Positions 47,126 through 56,562 are shown, counted from the first letter of the stretch. The stretch is DNA of 64,000 nt from Pseudovibrio brasiliensis (GCF_018282095.1 NZ_CP074126.1:1932501-1996500), one strand, 5' to 3'. Notes: generated by a model from the letters alone, not told the origin. Numbers and translations: made by a program.

Positions 47126-47170
47126 AGGCACGCGGTGGGTCATTAGCGCTCGCCGCGCCTGTTTTCTTTT
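47126..47170 (+). terminator. Terminator after acpP
   Basis: AGGC-CGCGG pairs with CCGCG-CCT around a 17-base loop and is followed by TTTTCTTTT. Some read-through into fabF is likely. Confidence 0.65.
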
Positions 47171-47262
47171 AAGCTGCATGCCCGTCGCAGCGAGTGACAC
47201 GTTGTCCTCCAAAAAGCGACAGATGAGGCTGGCAGCGCCATTCTAATTAAAGTGCAGGAAAT

Positions 47263-48528
47263 ATGCGTCGAGTCGTTATCACAGGCATTGGCATGGTCAG
47301 CCCGCTTGGCAACGGGGCTGAAGTTTCATGGCAGCGGATTCTTGAAGGTAAAAGCGGTGCAGGTCGCATCGAAAACTTCGAGACCGAAGATCTTCAAACC
47401 AAGATTGCTTGTCAGGTCCCGCGCGGTGATGGCACCGATGGCACATTCAATCCAGACGAATTCATGGCTCCGAAGGAGCAGCGCAAGGTAGACCCATTCA
47501 TCGTCTACGCAGTTGCAGCTGCAGACCAGGCCATTGAAGATGCAGACTGGAAGCCTGAAACCGAAGAAGACAAGTGCCGCACTGGTACACTCATCGGTTC
47601 TGGTATTGGCGGCCTTCAGGGTATCGCTGACACAGCTCTTATGATGGAACAAAAAGGCCCGCGCCGCGTAAGCCCGTTCTTTATTCCAGGTCGTCTGATC
47701 AACCTGGCAAGCGGCTACGTTTCCATCAAACACGGCCTTAAAGGTCCAAACCACTCTGTTGTAACAGCTTGCTCCACCGGTGCTCACGCAATCGGTGACG
47801 CTGCACGCCTTGTTGCATTTGGTGACGCGGATGTGATGGTTGCAGGTGGTGCTGAAGGTACTGTTTGCCGCATCGGCATCGCAGGCTTCAACGCCTGTAA
47901 AGCTCTGTCCACCGGCTACAACGATGAGCCTGAAAAAGGTTCCCGTCCATACGACAAAGACCGTGACGGCTTTGTGATGGGTGAGGGTGCAGGTATCGTT
48001 GTTCTGGAAGAATACGAGCACGCAAAAGCACGTGGTGCAAAAATCTACGCTGAAGTTGTTGGCTACGGTCTGTCCGGCGATGCATACCACATCACTGCAC
48101 CGGCATCTGACGGTGACGGCGGATATCGCTGCATGGAAGCTGCACTGAAGCGTGCAGAAATCTCCCTTGCTGATATCGATTACATCAACGCACACGGCAC
48201 CTCTACCCCACTGGGTGATGAGATTGAGCTGGGTGCTGTTGAGCGTCTTGCAGGTGAAGATGCTGGTTCTCTGACCATGTCTTCCACCAAATCTGCAACT
48301 GGCCACCTGTTGGGTGCAGCAGGCGCAGTGGAAGCGATCTTCACCGCTTTGGCGATCCGTGATCAGGTTGCTCCACCAACCATCAACCTTGATAATCCAT
48401 CAGTTGAAACTAAGATCGACTTGGTCCCTAATAAAGCCAAGAAGATGGAGATTAATTACGCTCTGTCTAACTCATTTGGCTTTGGCGGCACAAACGCGTC
48501 TCTGGTTCTCAAAAAAGTCGAAGCATAA
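47263..48528 (+). CDS. fabF: 3-oxoacyl-ACP synthase II (KAS II)
   Basis: 421 residues. The condensing-enzyme triad is visible: nucleophile Cys170 in VVTACSTGAHAIG, first histidine in NAHGTSTPLGD and second in SATGHLLGAAG. VVITGIGMVSPLG at the start and NSFGFGGTNASLV at the end are standard. It condenses malonyl-ACP with acyl-ACP and controls the cis-vaccenate content typical of alphaproteobacteria. The ribosome site is AGGAAAT directly before the ATG. Confidence 0.97.
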   Translation: MRRVVITGIGMVSPLGNGAEVSWQRILEGKSGAGRIENFETEDLQTKIACQVPRGDGTDGTFNPDEFMAPKEQRKVDPFIVYAVAAADQAIEDADWKPETEEDKCRTGTLIGSGIGGLQGIADTALMMEQKGPRRVSPFFIPGRLINLASGYVSIKHGLKGPNHSVVTACSTGAHAIGDAARLVAFGDADVMVAGGAEGTVCRIGIAGFNACKALSTGYNDEPEKGSRPYDKDRDGFVMGEGAGIVVLEEYEHAKARGAKIYAEVVGYGLSGDAYHITAPASDGDGGYRCMEAALKRAEISLADIDYINAHGTSTPLGDEIELGAVERLAGEDAGSLTMSSTKSATGHLLGAAGAVEAIFTALAIRDQVAPPTINLDNPSVETKIDLVPNKAKKMEINYALSNSFGFGGTNASLVLKKVEA

Positions 48529-48554
48529 ATCGCTTTTTTGACAATGGAAAAATG

Positions 48555-48590
48555 GGCCAGACTCCGCACGTCGGAATCTGGCCTTTTATA
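48555..48590 (+). terminator. Terminator after fabF
   Basis: GGCCAGA-TCCG pairs with CGGA-TCTGGCC and is followed by TTTTATATT. Confidence 0.85.
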
Positions 48591-48683
48591 TTGCGGCTCC
48601 CGAATGGGTTAGGCTCTGTAATGAGTATTTAAAGTGTATCGCCGAAAACAGGGCATGTTCTCGGTTTTAGGTACGCTAATGAT

Positions 48684-48704
48684 GGAGCGCTTGTTTTGCG
48701 CTCC
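48684..48704 (+). other. Hairpin in the mltG leader
   Basis: GGAGCGC (48684-48690) and GCGCTCC (48698-48704) pair perfectly around TTGTTTT, ending eight bases before the GAGGG ribosome site of mltG. It could influence translation or be a repeat remnant. Confidence 0.45.
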
Positions 48705-48720
48705 CATATAGAGGGTTAAT

Positions 48721-49896
48721 ATGGCTCAATCGCCTGAAGACAACTCAAATGGGCCTCAGGATCAGTCTGATCTTCATATTCAGCCGGGTGGTCCGTCTGC
48801 ACCGCGCAGTCCAAGTCGCGCCATTCAGCCGGAAGCTGCGCCACCACCTCCACCGCGCTCACGTCACGCGCGTAATCCTATCGTCATCACCATCAACTTC
48901 CTGCTTTCCATGGCAGTCCTCGGCATCATCGTTGCCGGTGCTGCGCTGTATTGGGGCAAGGGTGAGTTTGATGCCACCGGTCCGCTGACAGAAGAAAAAC
49001 TCTTTATTGTCGCGAGCGGAATGAGCCTGCCACAGATTGCCGGCAAGCTGGAAGACGAAGGCGTCATCACCAATTCTCTCGTGTTTGAAGCAGGTACACG
49101 CCTGTTCAAGAACGAAAACAAGATCAAGGCAGGGGAATACGCATTCCCGGCAGGGATCTCCATGAAGACCGTCATGGAAGACCTTGTTGGTGGCCGTGCT
49201 GTGTACCATTCCGTGACGTTCCCGGAAGGCTGGAGCAGCGCTCAGATCATCAATCGCCTGAATGCCAACAAGATCCTGACCGGCGAAATCTCTGCAATCC
49301 CTGCAGAAGGTTCTCTGCTGCCGGAAACCTACACCTTCACACGCGGCACCACGAAGGCGCGTATCATCGAGCAGATGGAAACGTCCATGGACGAGCACAT
49401 CGCCCGCATCTGGGAGAAGCGCTCTCAGGGTCTGCCGATCGATACACCGGAAGAACTCGTGATCCTCGCGTCCATCGTGGAGAAAGAAACCTCCAAGGTG
49501 GATGAGCACCCACGCGTTGCCTCTGTCTTCGTCAACCGTTTGCGCAAAGGCATGCCGCTGCAGTCTGACCCAACAATCCTTTATGGTTTGTTCGGTGGTG
49601 ATGCATGGACAAAGGACCGCTCTGCGATCACCCGTTCCATGCTGAAGGAAAAGAACCCGTACAACACCTACCAGATCAAGGCATTGCCTCCGGGACCAAT
49701 TGGCAACCCGAGTGTAGCTGCTCTGGAGGCGGTCGCGAACCCGGCCCGTACGAAGGATCTTTACTTCGTTGCTGACGGAACTGGGGGCCATGCATTCGCT
49801 GAAACCTACAAACAGCATCAGCGCAATGTTGCCAACTGGCGCAAGGTCGAAAAAGAGATCCGCGCAAAGCAGGCCGCAGAAAAGAAAAACAACTGA
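48721..49896 (+). CDS. mltG: Endolytic murein transglycosylase MltG (YceG)
   Basis: 391 residues. A Pro-rich cytoplasmic N-terminus of about 50 residues (APPPPPRSRHARNP) precedes one membrane helix (about 51-75, ITINFLLSMAVLGIIVAGAA) and the periplasmic YceG domain with a LysM-like part and the catalytic Glu254 in ILASIVEKETSK. LQSDPTILYGL and NPYNTYQIKALPPGPIGNP are family signatures. It cleaves nascent glycan strands and sets their length. Position between fabF and yicC is conserved in alphaproteobacteria. Confidence 0.95.
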   Translation: MAQSPEDNSNGPQDQSDLHIQPGGPSAPRSPSRAIQPEAAPPPPPRSRHARNPIVITINFLLSMAVLGIIVAGAALYWGKGEFDATGPLTEEKLFIVASGMSLPQIAGKLEDEGVITNSLVFEAGTRLFKNENKIKAGEYAFPAGISMKTVMEDLVGGRAVYHSVTFPEGWSSAQIINRLNANKILTGEISAIPAEGSLLPETYTFTRGTTKARIIEQMETSMDEHIARIWEKRSQGLPIDTPEELVILASIVEKETSKVDEHPRVASVFVNRLRKGMPLQSDPTILYGLFGGDAWTKDRSAITRSMLKEKNPYNTYQIKALPPGPIGNPSVAALEAVANPARTKDLYFVADGTGGHAFAETYKQHQRNVANWRKVEKEIRAKQAAEKKNN

Positions 49897-49924
49897 TCTG
49901 CACGCCTTGCAGGACAAAAACAAG

Positions 49925-49961
49925 AAAAGCCTGCCCAGGAATGACACCAGGCAGGCTTTTT
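49925..49961 (+). terminator. Terminator after mltG
   Basis: AAAAGCCTGCC pairs with GGCAGGCTTTT and ends in five T. Confidence 0.9.
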
Positions 49962-49963
49962 GC

Positions 49964-50066
49964 TAGAGCGCGTTCCATTTGATCGAACCTGATCAAATGA
50001 TAAGAACTCGCTCAGAATGTAAGTATGGAGCATGATGTGTGAATGGTAATGAACGCGACATGCTCC
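49964..50066. repeat. Two-hairpin intergenic repeat, copy B
   Basis: Related to 35041-35146. The first hairpin has GAGCG...CGCTC outside and ATTTGATC (49977-49984) / GATCAAAT (49991-49998) inside; the second has GGAGCATG (50027-50034) / CATGCTCC (50059-50066). Relative to copy A the inner arms change at both ends with pairing kept. It starts three bases after the mltG terminator. The rest of the gap to 50219 shows no gene. Confidence 0.75.
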
Positions 50067-50219
50067 GGCGTACCGGTAAACGATAATTTATGGATACGCG
50101 TTAGGGCAGGTACGACATAGCTCATGGGAATCTTAAGTCCGATGAGTATGCTCTGACCCGACACAGATTGATTATGAGCATCACCAAGACGGGTAGTGCT
50201 CGCAAAAGGAGTTTCAGGG

Positions 50220-51110
50220 ATGGCACTGGCTAGCATGACCGGCTTTGCCCGCGTGGAAAACAGCTACGAAGAGACACGGTGGGTGTGGGAGCTTCGTTCC
50301 GTCAATGGCAAAGGGTTTGATGCACGCCTGCGTCTGCCTCAGGGACTGGATGGCGTTGAGGCAGAAGTCCGCAAGCGCCTTGCTGCCAAACTGAAGCGCG
50401 GCAACGTCTCTGTTGGCCTGCAAATGCAGCGCTCCCAGTCTGACACCGCTCTGGTCGTCAATGAAGAAGCTCTGGAGCAGGTGCTCAAAGCCATTTCCAT
50501 CCTGCGCGATCGCCTCCCGGATGCCCCGGAACCAACACTCGACGGTATCCTTGGTTATAAGGGCGTTCTGGAGTTTGAAGAGGCGGAAGAAAGCGAAGAA
50601 GAGAAAAACGCTCAGATCGCAGCGCTCCTGTCTTCCTTTGATGAAGCTCTGAATGAACTGGTGGATATGCGCCGCAGCGAAGGCAGTGCCATTGCAACGC
50701 TGCTGAAGGGCCAGATCGACACCATCGACGCGCTCACCAAGCAAGCTGAAACTCTGCCATCTCGCAGCCCGGAAGCCATCCGCGCCCGCCTTGAAGCGCA
50801 GGTTCAGGAACTGATTGAGGCAAGCAGCCAGCTGGATCCGCAGCGCCTCCATCAGGAAGCGGCAATCCTTGCCACAAAGGCAGACATCCGCGAGGAGCTG
50901 GACCGCCTCTACGCCCACGTAGAAGCCGTTGGCGAGCTGCTTGTAAAGGGTGGTGCAATCGGACGTCGCCTCGACTTCCTGGCGCAGGAATTTAACCGAG
51001 AAGCAAATACCCTCTGCTCAAAATCCAACAGTGTGGAACTGACCGCAATTGGACTGGAGCTGAAGACCGTGATCGACCAGCTTCGTGAGCAGACACAGAA
51101 CATCGAATAA
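50220..51110 (+). CDS. YicC family protein (endoribonuclease-type)
   Basis: 296 residues. The YicC N-terminal signature ASMTGFARVENSYE and WELRSVNGKGFDARLRLP is intact, as is the C-terminal DUF1732 part with EREANTLCSKS-like LAQEFNREANTLCSKSN and IGLELKTVIDQLREQ. YicC is a widely conserved protein reported to act as an endoribonuclease in E. coli. The start at MALASMTGF has AAGGAG upstream; eight in-frame codons before it were discarded. It precedes gmk by 47 bases on the same strand, a pairing conserved in many bacteria. Confidence 0.93.
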   Translation: MALASMTGFARVENSYEETRWVWELRSVNGKGFDARLRLPQGLDGVEAEVRKRLAAKLKRGNVSVGLQMQRSQSDTALVVNEEALEQVLKAISILRDRLPDAPEPTLDGILGYKGVLEFEEAEESEEEKNAQIAALLSSFDEALNELVDMRRSEGSAIATLLKGQIDTIDALTKQAETLPSRSPEAIRARLEAQVQELIEASSQLDPQRLHQEAAILATKADIREELDRLYAHVEAVGELLVKGGAIGRRLDFLAQEFNREANTLCSKSNSVELTAIGLELKTVIDQLREQTQNIE

Positions 51111-51157
51111 GACGCAGACGCTGTAAACGCAGATAAGCAAAAGAAGACAATCTGGAA

Positions 51158-51850
51158 ATGACCTCAGAAAACGCAAGCGGAACAACCGTATCAGCTCAAG
51201 ACATCGAAGATGTGCGCCGCGGCTTCATGCTGGTGCTGGCAGCACCATCTGGCGCAGGCAAGGGCACCATCGCAAACCGCCTGCTGGCTGACGATGACAA
51301 GCTGGCCCTGTCCGTGTCTGCAACCACCCGTCAGCGCCGTGCAGCTGAAGAACACGGTGTTCACTACTACTTCCTCGAAACCGACGAGTTCGAGCGCAAG
51401 ATCAAAGCCAATGAGCTGCTTGAGTGGGCCAAGGTACATGACAACTACTACGGCACCCCACGTGAGCCAGTAGACGCCAGCCTGAATGCAGGCAAGGATA
51501 TCTTGTTTGACATCGATATCGCAGGCGTTCGCCAACTGCAGGATCAGGCTGGGGAAGACGTGGTCGCAATCTTCGTGCTGCCGCCGTCTATTGCCGAAAT
51601 GCATGCCCGTCTATCTGGTCGTGGCGATGATGACGACGTTGCCATCAAGCGCCGTATGAAGACTGCCATTGATGAGGTTTCCGGCTGGCAGGAGTTCGAT
51701 TACATCATCGTCAACGATGATCTGGACAAGGCCGTTGAAACAGTTCAGGCAATCATCACAACTGAGCGCCTGAAGCGGATCCGTTTGCCAAAACTCTCCG
51801 GTAAAATGGAAGGCATGATTGCCGATCTGAAGACTGCCACAGCGGAATAA
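51158..51850 (+). CDS. gmk: Guanylate kinase
   Basis: 230 residues. It phosphorylates GMP to GDP, following on from guaA in GTP synthesis. The P-loop reads APSGAGKGT (residues about 29-37), where most homologues have GPSGAGKST or SPSGAGKST. SVSATTRQRR, the GVHYYFLETDEFE stretch and ILFDIDIAGVRQLQ (Walker-B-like) are as expected. A hydrophilic extension of about 20 residues precedes the usual start; a later in-frame ATG at residue 24 (MLVLAAPSG) is a possible start. It is probably cotranscribed with yicC. Confidence 0.95.
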   Translation: MTSENASGTTVSAQDIEDVRRGFMLVLAAPSGAGKGTIANRLLADDDKLALSVSATTRQRRAAEEHGVHYYFLETDEFERKIKANELLEWAKVHDNYYGTPREPVDASLNAGKDILFDIDIAGVRQLQDQAGEDVVAIFVLPPSIAEMHARLSGRGDDDDVAIKRRMKTAIDEVSGWQEFDYIIVNDDLDKAVETVQAIITTERLKRIRLPKLSGKMEGMIADLKTATAE

Positions 51851-52056
51851 ATAGACAAGAAAACTGCAAAATCCTGTAAATTCAGAGCGTTGACGCAGTT
51901 TCGTGATTCAAACTATTAGCTACTTGAATCAATTTGTGAGCCAGATACAAGCAGGGCATCATTTGCAGGAAGCAGGTGCCCTGTAAACAGCAGCCGTCGT
52001 GAATAGCCATTGACCAGCCAAGTACAGAGACGGGCTGAACTTGAGGACAAAGAGCG

Positions 52057-53436
52057 ATGATCACACGACGTCAGGCGCTGAAAGGCGCCTTGTTTGGCGG
52101 TGCTGCCGTTGCCGGTGGCTTGGCAGGGGCGTCCAGTCTCTGGGCTGTACCAAAACGCCATGACATGATTGCCCGCAATATCGACCATCAGTTGATGACG
52201 GATGCACCTGCCACAAAGCGCATGTTCACCTTCGGCGATGCCATGCCGCCAACCCTGCGCGTAAAGCAGGGCCAACCGTTCCACAGTCGTCTCATCAACA
52301 AGCTGGAAGAACCAACCACTATCCACTGGCACGGCATGCGCCTGCCCAACGACATGGACGGTGTTGCCTTCCTGACCCAGCACTACGTCTACACCGACGA
52401 CCACTTCGACTATCGCTTCACGCCGCATGATGCAGGAACCTTCTGGTATCACCCGCACTGCAACTCTCTGGAGCAGCTCTCTTACGGCATGACCGGCCTG
52501 ATGATCGTGGAAGAAGACGAAGATCCGGGCTTCGATCACGACATCCCGGTGAACCTGCGTGATTTTCGCCTTGGCAGTGACGGCCAGTTCGTCAAACTGT
52601 TCCAGCCTCGAAAATCCGCGCGGGCAGGGACTTTTGGCACTTTGCGCACCTCCAACTGGCAATCTGCCCCTGTAATGGATGTTAAAGCTGGCTCTTTGGT
52701 CCGCCTGCGCCTGTGCGTGACCGATGTGACCCGCATCTACAAGCTGTCCTTCCCGCAAGGCACCGACGCCAAAGTCATCGCCATGGATGGCAATCCCGTA
52801 GAACCATTCGCAGTCAACAAGCTTGCACTGGGACCGGGCCAACGCGCCGATATCGCAATGCGCATTCCTGATGGGGAAGGCGAGCAGATTGAGCTCACCA
52901 ACTATTCCTCATCCTCGCCGTGGTCAGTCTTGTCTCTGCGCGCCATTGGCCAGTCCCTGAATCGCGATCTACGCGAGATCAAGCCGCTGCCCGGCAACCC
53001 AATCCCTCAACCGGATCTGAAGAACGCGGAGTACATCCCGCTGGAGTTCTCAGCCACAGCCGAGAAGCGCCCCGCCAACCCAATCTGCGGCAGTCTCGGT
53101 TTCTCATTCTGGGCCGTGAATAAAAGAGCATGGCAAGGAGCTGAACGTGGGCCGCTGGACCCGGTGGACGTGCTGAAGCGCGACAAGTCCTACGTGTTCG
53201 AGTTCATCAACCGAACCCCGCACACGCACCCGATCCACATCCACGGCATGACGTTCCAGCTCCTCAAGAGCAACAAACGCCAACTCGCACCCTGGTGGAC
53301 CGATACCGCACTCGTACTCCCCGACGAACGCGTCCAGGTCGCCGTTCGCCCCGACTACGAAGGCGACTGGCTCATGCACTGCCACATCATCGAACACCAG
53401 GAAAGCGGCATGACCGCCTTCATGCGCGTGGAATAA
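52057..53436 (+). CDS. Multicopper oxidase, Tat-exported
   Basis: 459 residues. A twin-arginine signal peptide (ITRRQALKGALFGGAAVAGG) indicates folded export to the periplasm. All four copper motifs are present: HWHGMRLP, FWYHPHCN, HTHPIHIHGMTFQ and HCHIIEHQESGM, which provide type 1, 2 and 3 copper ligands, so the enzyme should be active. Relatives of CueO/SufI type oxidise Cu(I), phenols or metals; a methionine-rich CueO-like insert is not evident, so copper resistance is not proven. Local GC is somewhat higher (36 of 60 at 53161-53220). It stands alone in the gap between gmk and rsmA, 206 bases after gmk, and is followed by a shared terminator. Confidence 0.92.
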   Translation: MITRRQALKGALFGGAAVAGGLAGASSLWAVPKRHDMIARNIDHQLMTDAPATKRMFTFGDAMPPTLRVKQGQPFHSRLINKLEEPTTIHWHGMRLPNDMDGVAFLTQHYVYTDDHFDYRFTPHDAGTFWYHPHCNSLEQLSYGMTGLMIVEEDEDPGFDHDIPVNLRDFRLGSDGQFVKLFQPRKSARAGTFGTLRTSNWQSAPVMDVKAGSLVRLRLCVTDVTRIYKLSFPQGTDAKVIAMDGNPVEPFAVNKLALGPGQRADIAMRIPDGEGEQIELTNYSSSSPWSVLSLRAIGQSLNRDLREIKPLPGNPIPQPDLKNAEYIPLEFSATAEKRPANPICGSLGFSFWAVNKRAWQGAERGPLDPVDVLKRDKSYVFEFINRTPHTHPIHIHGMTFQLLKSNKRQLAPWWTDTALVLPDERVQVAVRPDYEGDWLMHCHIIEHQESGMTAFMRVE

Positions 53437-53460
53437 ACCATCGCTACAGACCTAACAAAA

Positions 53461-53496
53461 AATCCCTGAGACTGAACAAGGTCTCAGGGATTTTCT
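53461..53496. terminator. Bidirectional terminator between the multicopper oxidase gene and rsmA
   Basis: AATCCCTGAGAC (53461-53472) pairs with GTCTCAGGGATT (53481-53492), flanked by AAAAA on the left and TTTTC on the right, so it can serve both converging genes. Confidence 0.9.
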
Positions 53497-53522
53497 ATTG
53501 TCTCTATAAGCGTGTGAACGCT

Positions 53523-54362
53523 CTAATCTTTATCAAACGCATGAGCCAAAGCAACGAAACCGGTCACGTCGATTTCCTCGGCACGGGCTGTTGGTTTCAG
53601 GCCTGCTGCCTCAATCCGGGCTTCTGCATCCGGTTTGAGGCCCTTTAAGCTGGCCCTGAGCATTTTGCGGCGTTGGCCAAAGGCGTGGGCGGTCACACGC
53701 TCCAACGCTTTCAGCGGGCAACCCAGGGGCTTTTCACGTGGGTGTAGCTGCACAACGGCAGAAGTCACTTTCGGCGGAGGTGTGAAGGCCTTTGGGTTCA
53801 GGTCAAACAGAATGTCCGTATGACACCGCCAGTTGGCAAGTACGCCGAGACGTCCGTAAGCTTTGTCACCAGTCTGAGCTACGATACGCTGAGCAACTTC
53901 CTTCTGGAACATCAGCGTCAAAGAGCTCCAGAACGGCGGCCACTCTTCCGTTGTCAGCCATCCCAGAAGCAGCTGGGTGCCAACGTTGTAAGGAAGGTTC
54001 GCAATGATCTTGATAGGACCATCTGCAAGCTCTGCTGGATTGTACTTGAGCGCATCACCCTCAATCACTTCCAGCTTGCCGTTATAATGCTCCGAAATCT
54101 GTGCAAGGGCAGGCAGGCAGCGCGTGTCCTTCTCAATCGCAACAACCTTCTTCGCACCCGCTGCTAGAAGTGCGCGGGTGAGGCCACCTGGACCTGGACC
54201 AACTTCAACGACTGTACAGTCACTCAGGTCTCCGGCGCTGCGGGCAATGCGCGAGGTCAGATTAAGGTCGAGAAGGAAGTTCTGACCAAGAGATTTGCGG
54301 GCATCGAGCCCATGCTCTGCAATCACCTCACGCAGAGGTGGCAGATCATCAATTTGTGCCAT
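53523..54362 (-). CDS. rsmA: 16S rRNA dimethyladenosine transferase
   Basis: 279 residues. SAM site [16 protein letters not shown], the LGQNFLLD N-terminal loop, [11 protein letters not shown] and the catalytic [14 protein letters not shown] (NLPY) are canonical. It dimethylates A1518 and A1519 of 16S rRNA, the kasugamycin-sensitivity target. The start overlaps the pdxA stop by one base (TAATG), so translation is coupled. Last gene of the lptF-lptG-lptD-surA-pdxA-rsmA block. Confidence 0.96.
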   Translation of the reverse strand: MAQIDDLPPLREVIAEHGLDARKSLGQNFLLDLNLTSRIARSAGDLSDCTVVEVGPGPGGLTRALLAAGAKKVVAIEKDTRCLPALAQISEHYNGKLEVIEGDALKYNPAELADGPIKIIANLPYNVGTQLLLGWLTTEEWPPFWSSLTLMFQKEVAQRIVAQTGDKAYGRLGVLANWRCHTDILFDLNPKAFTPPPKVTSAVVQLHPREKPLGCPLKALERVTAHAFGQRRKMLRASLKGLKPDAEARIEAAGLKPTARAEEIDVTGFVALAHAFDKD

Positions 54363-55378
54363 TAAACGAGCTCAGGTTGTGCGAGGGCTGCTGCAAGGCG
54401 CAGAGAAGCCATCAAACTGTTTGGAGAGGCCTTGTCGGTGCCTGCAATGGAAAATGCAGTGCCGTGATCTGGTGATGTGCGCACATAAGGGAGGCCAAGC
54501 GTCACATTCACAGCTTCATCAAAGGCAAGAGTTTTAACAGGGATAAGCGCCTGATCATGATACATGGCCACCGCCACGTCATAGGTATCCAGGGCTTCAC
54601 TGTGGAACATGGTGTCAGCAGGCAACGGACCGCGTGCATCAATACCTTCACTACGCAGCTGGGCTATAGCCGGAGAAATCGTCTCGATCTCTTCTGTACC
54701 CATAGAGCCGCCTTCGCCTGCGTGTGGGTTCAGACCTGCAATCGCAATACGTGGTGAAGTAATGCCAAATCGCTCAACCATGTCTTTGTTGATAGCCCGG
54801 CATCGATCCACGATCAGTTCCTTTGTCACCAGCTTGGGGACTTCAACGAAGGGAACATGAATGGTCAGCGGCACAGCCATTAACTCAGGACCGGCGAGCA
54901 ACATGATTGGCTCAACGTCCTTGTCCCAATAGGTTTTCGCCAGATCACCAAGAAACTCTGTGTGTCCAGGGTGGTGAAAACCACCATCATAAAGAATCTT
55001 CTTGGAAATCGGGTTTGTGACGACCGCAGATGCGCGTCCTTCTTTCACATGACGAACCGCAGTTTCAATGGACTCGATCACAAGCGCGGCGTTTGTGCCG
55101 GAAGGGGCTCCAGGGGTAACCTGGACTGGGCCGGAGAGGGGAACCACTGGAAGCGCTTCATCAAAGCAGTCACAAGCAGCTTCTGGCTCAACAACCTTGA
55201 TAGGAATTTTAAAACCGAGATGCTTCGCGCGGGCTTTTAAAAGCTCAGGATCGCATAAAACGTAAAATGGCTGAACATCCCGTTCAAAGCGCATTTTCCA
55301 GGTTTTCAGCGTAATATCAGGGCCAATACCTGCAGGCTCGCCCATTGTCAGGGCGAGCGCCAATTTCACTCTGCGCAT
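54362..55378 (-). CDS. pdxA: 4-hydroxythreonine-4-phosphate dehydrogenase
   Basis: 338 residues. It makes the 3-amino-1-hydroxyacetone phosphate precursor of pyridoxal phosphate. Family signatures are [15 protein letters not shown] at the start, [18 protein letters not shown] (zinc ligand region), [10 protein letters not shown] and [13 protein letters not shown]. The DxDK-like metal-binding histidines are intact. Together with rsmA, the surA-like gene and lptD it forms the envelope/translation operon known from proteobacteria. The alr product in this window needs its cofactor. Confidence 0.95.
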   Translation of the reverse strand: MRRVKLALALTMGEPAGIGPDITLKTWKMRFERDVQPFYVLCDPELLKARAKHLGFKIPIKVVEPEAACDCFDEALPVVPLSGPVQVTPGAPSGTNAALVIESIETAVRHVKEGRASAVVTNPISKKILYDGGFHHPGHTEFLGDLAKTYWDKDVEPIMLLAGPELMAVPLTIHVPFVEVPKLVTKELIVDRCRAINKDMVERFGITSPRIAIAGLNPHAGEGGSMGTEEIETISPAIAQLRSEGIDARGPLPADTMFHSEALDTYDVAVAMYHDQALIPVKTLAFDEAVNVTLGLPYVRTSPDHGTAFSIAGTDKASPNSLMASLRLAAALAQPELV

Positions 55379-55412
55379 GATTTAAAAACATCTCCTGCTG
55401 CTGATCAGGCGA

Positions 55413-56354
55413 TCAGCGCTGCTCGATTACAGCATTGGAGCGCAGGTCACGAAGGTAACGGCGAGAAAGCTGTTGCCCTTTTTTATTCCGCAACTCGCCC
55501 TCAATTGTGCTTCGCGCAGTCGCATCACTGTCGATTGTCTCTTTACCACAAAGAGCAATCATCTCAAATCCGGAGTCTACTGGGGTAGGCGCTGTGACGC
55601 GGCCAATGGAGATTTTATTCAGCTTTTGCACGAATGCAGCTGGCAGGTCTGTTTCAAGGCGCTTGCCGATTGGGCGAACAACAACTTCATTCAAACCAGA
55701 TGCAATACGAGTGCCTTCCTCACAGGAGGTAAAGCGTGCTCTGAGTTTCTTCATCTCAGCAACGCGCTTGTTTTTAAAGGACTTGCTGGAATTCTTCGGG
55801 ACAACAAAAATGATGCGCTGAAGGTCATATTCGACACTGGTGTCACCGCTGTCATCTTTGCTTTCTTTGCCCTGAAGAGCTGCAATAACATCTGATTCAT
55901 TGATCCGGACGGTTGCGCGGAAACGCTGCATTACTACTTCAGACCATGAGATTTCTGCACGCAAACGGTTCTTCAAAGTACGCGGATTTACGCCACTCTG
56001 AGAAAGGGCTTGTTTGAACTGCGAAGGGGACAGCTTCACGCGCTGAGCAATGGTCGCAAACGCGTCATCAACTTTGCTGTCAGAAATAGAAACGCCAACA
56101 CGCTTTGCTTCTTCAAGCTTCAAAGCTTCGTCAATCAGCTCATCTTTAGCTTTGCGTTTTGCGACACTGGAAGGAGCACGTGTGGTCAGTGTAATCAGCT
56201 TGGAGCGCTGTTGAAGCTCGTAGCTCGTAATCGGACGGCCATTGACTACAGCAACAATTTTACTTGCAGCTTCCGCAGAAGTCAGCATTGGCCCAATTGG
56301 AGCCAACATACTGGCAGCCACAACAAGCGAAGCACAGAAGCGAGTAAGTTTCAT
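55413..56354 (-). CDS. SurA-like periplasmic chaperone/peptidyl-prolyl isomerase
   Basis: 313 residues. A Sec signal peptide (residues 1-29, cut after AEA) is followed by the SurA N-terminal chaperone fold: KIVAVVNGRPITSYELQQRSKL, KDELIDEALKLEEAKRVGV and SQFKQALSQSGVNPRTLKNRL. The second half contains a single degenerate parvulin-like region (YDLQRIIFVVPKNSSK, IGRVTAPTPVDSGFEMIAL) in place of the two of E. coli SurA. It should escort outer-membrane proteins, notably the LptD encoded 208 bases upstream on the same strand. Name surA is used in annotation of such genes but identity is not certain. Confidence 0.88.
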   Translation of the reverse strand: MKLTRFCASLVVAASMLAPIGPMLTSAEAASKIVAVVNGRPITSYELQQRSKLITLTTRAPSSVAKRKAKDELIDEALKLEEAKRVGVSISDSKVDDAFATIAQRVKLSPSQFKQALSQSGVNPRTLKNRLRAEISWSEVVMQRFRATVRINESDVIAALQGKESKDDSGDTSVEYDLQRIIFVVPKNSSKSFKNKRVAEMKKLRARFTSCEEGTRIASGLNEVVVRPIGKRLETDLPAAFVQKLNKISIGRVTAPTPVDSGFEMIALCGKETIDSDATARSTIEGELRNKKGQQLSRRYLRDLRSNAVIEQR

Positions 56355-56562
56355 TTTGTTAAGCTCTCCGTCCCAAAGGCATATGCCCTCTCTAGACGCT
56401 CCCTAGATAGCACTGATGCATATTTGGCACAGCTTGACTCAAATTAGAAGGGTGCAGCCCGGAAAAATTTATTCAAACTAATAATAGCAAATGAAGGCGA
56501 CAATCTGTCATTCCTCTGGCTATTTCTTGTGCACAGCCAGAGGTTTAAGCTCAAATACCTAC

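Noticed and set aside
47326-48306. A 326-codon minus-strand frame opposite fabF
   Set aside because: Cys/Thr/Val-rich composition is the mirror image of fabF codons; no ribosome site.
48634-48676. A third copy of the palindromic element seen at 35223-35267
   Set aside because: The ends and the AAAA/TTTT arms are similar, but pairing is interrupted and the core differs, so I did not list it as a repeat copy.
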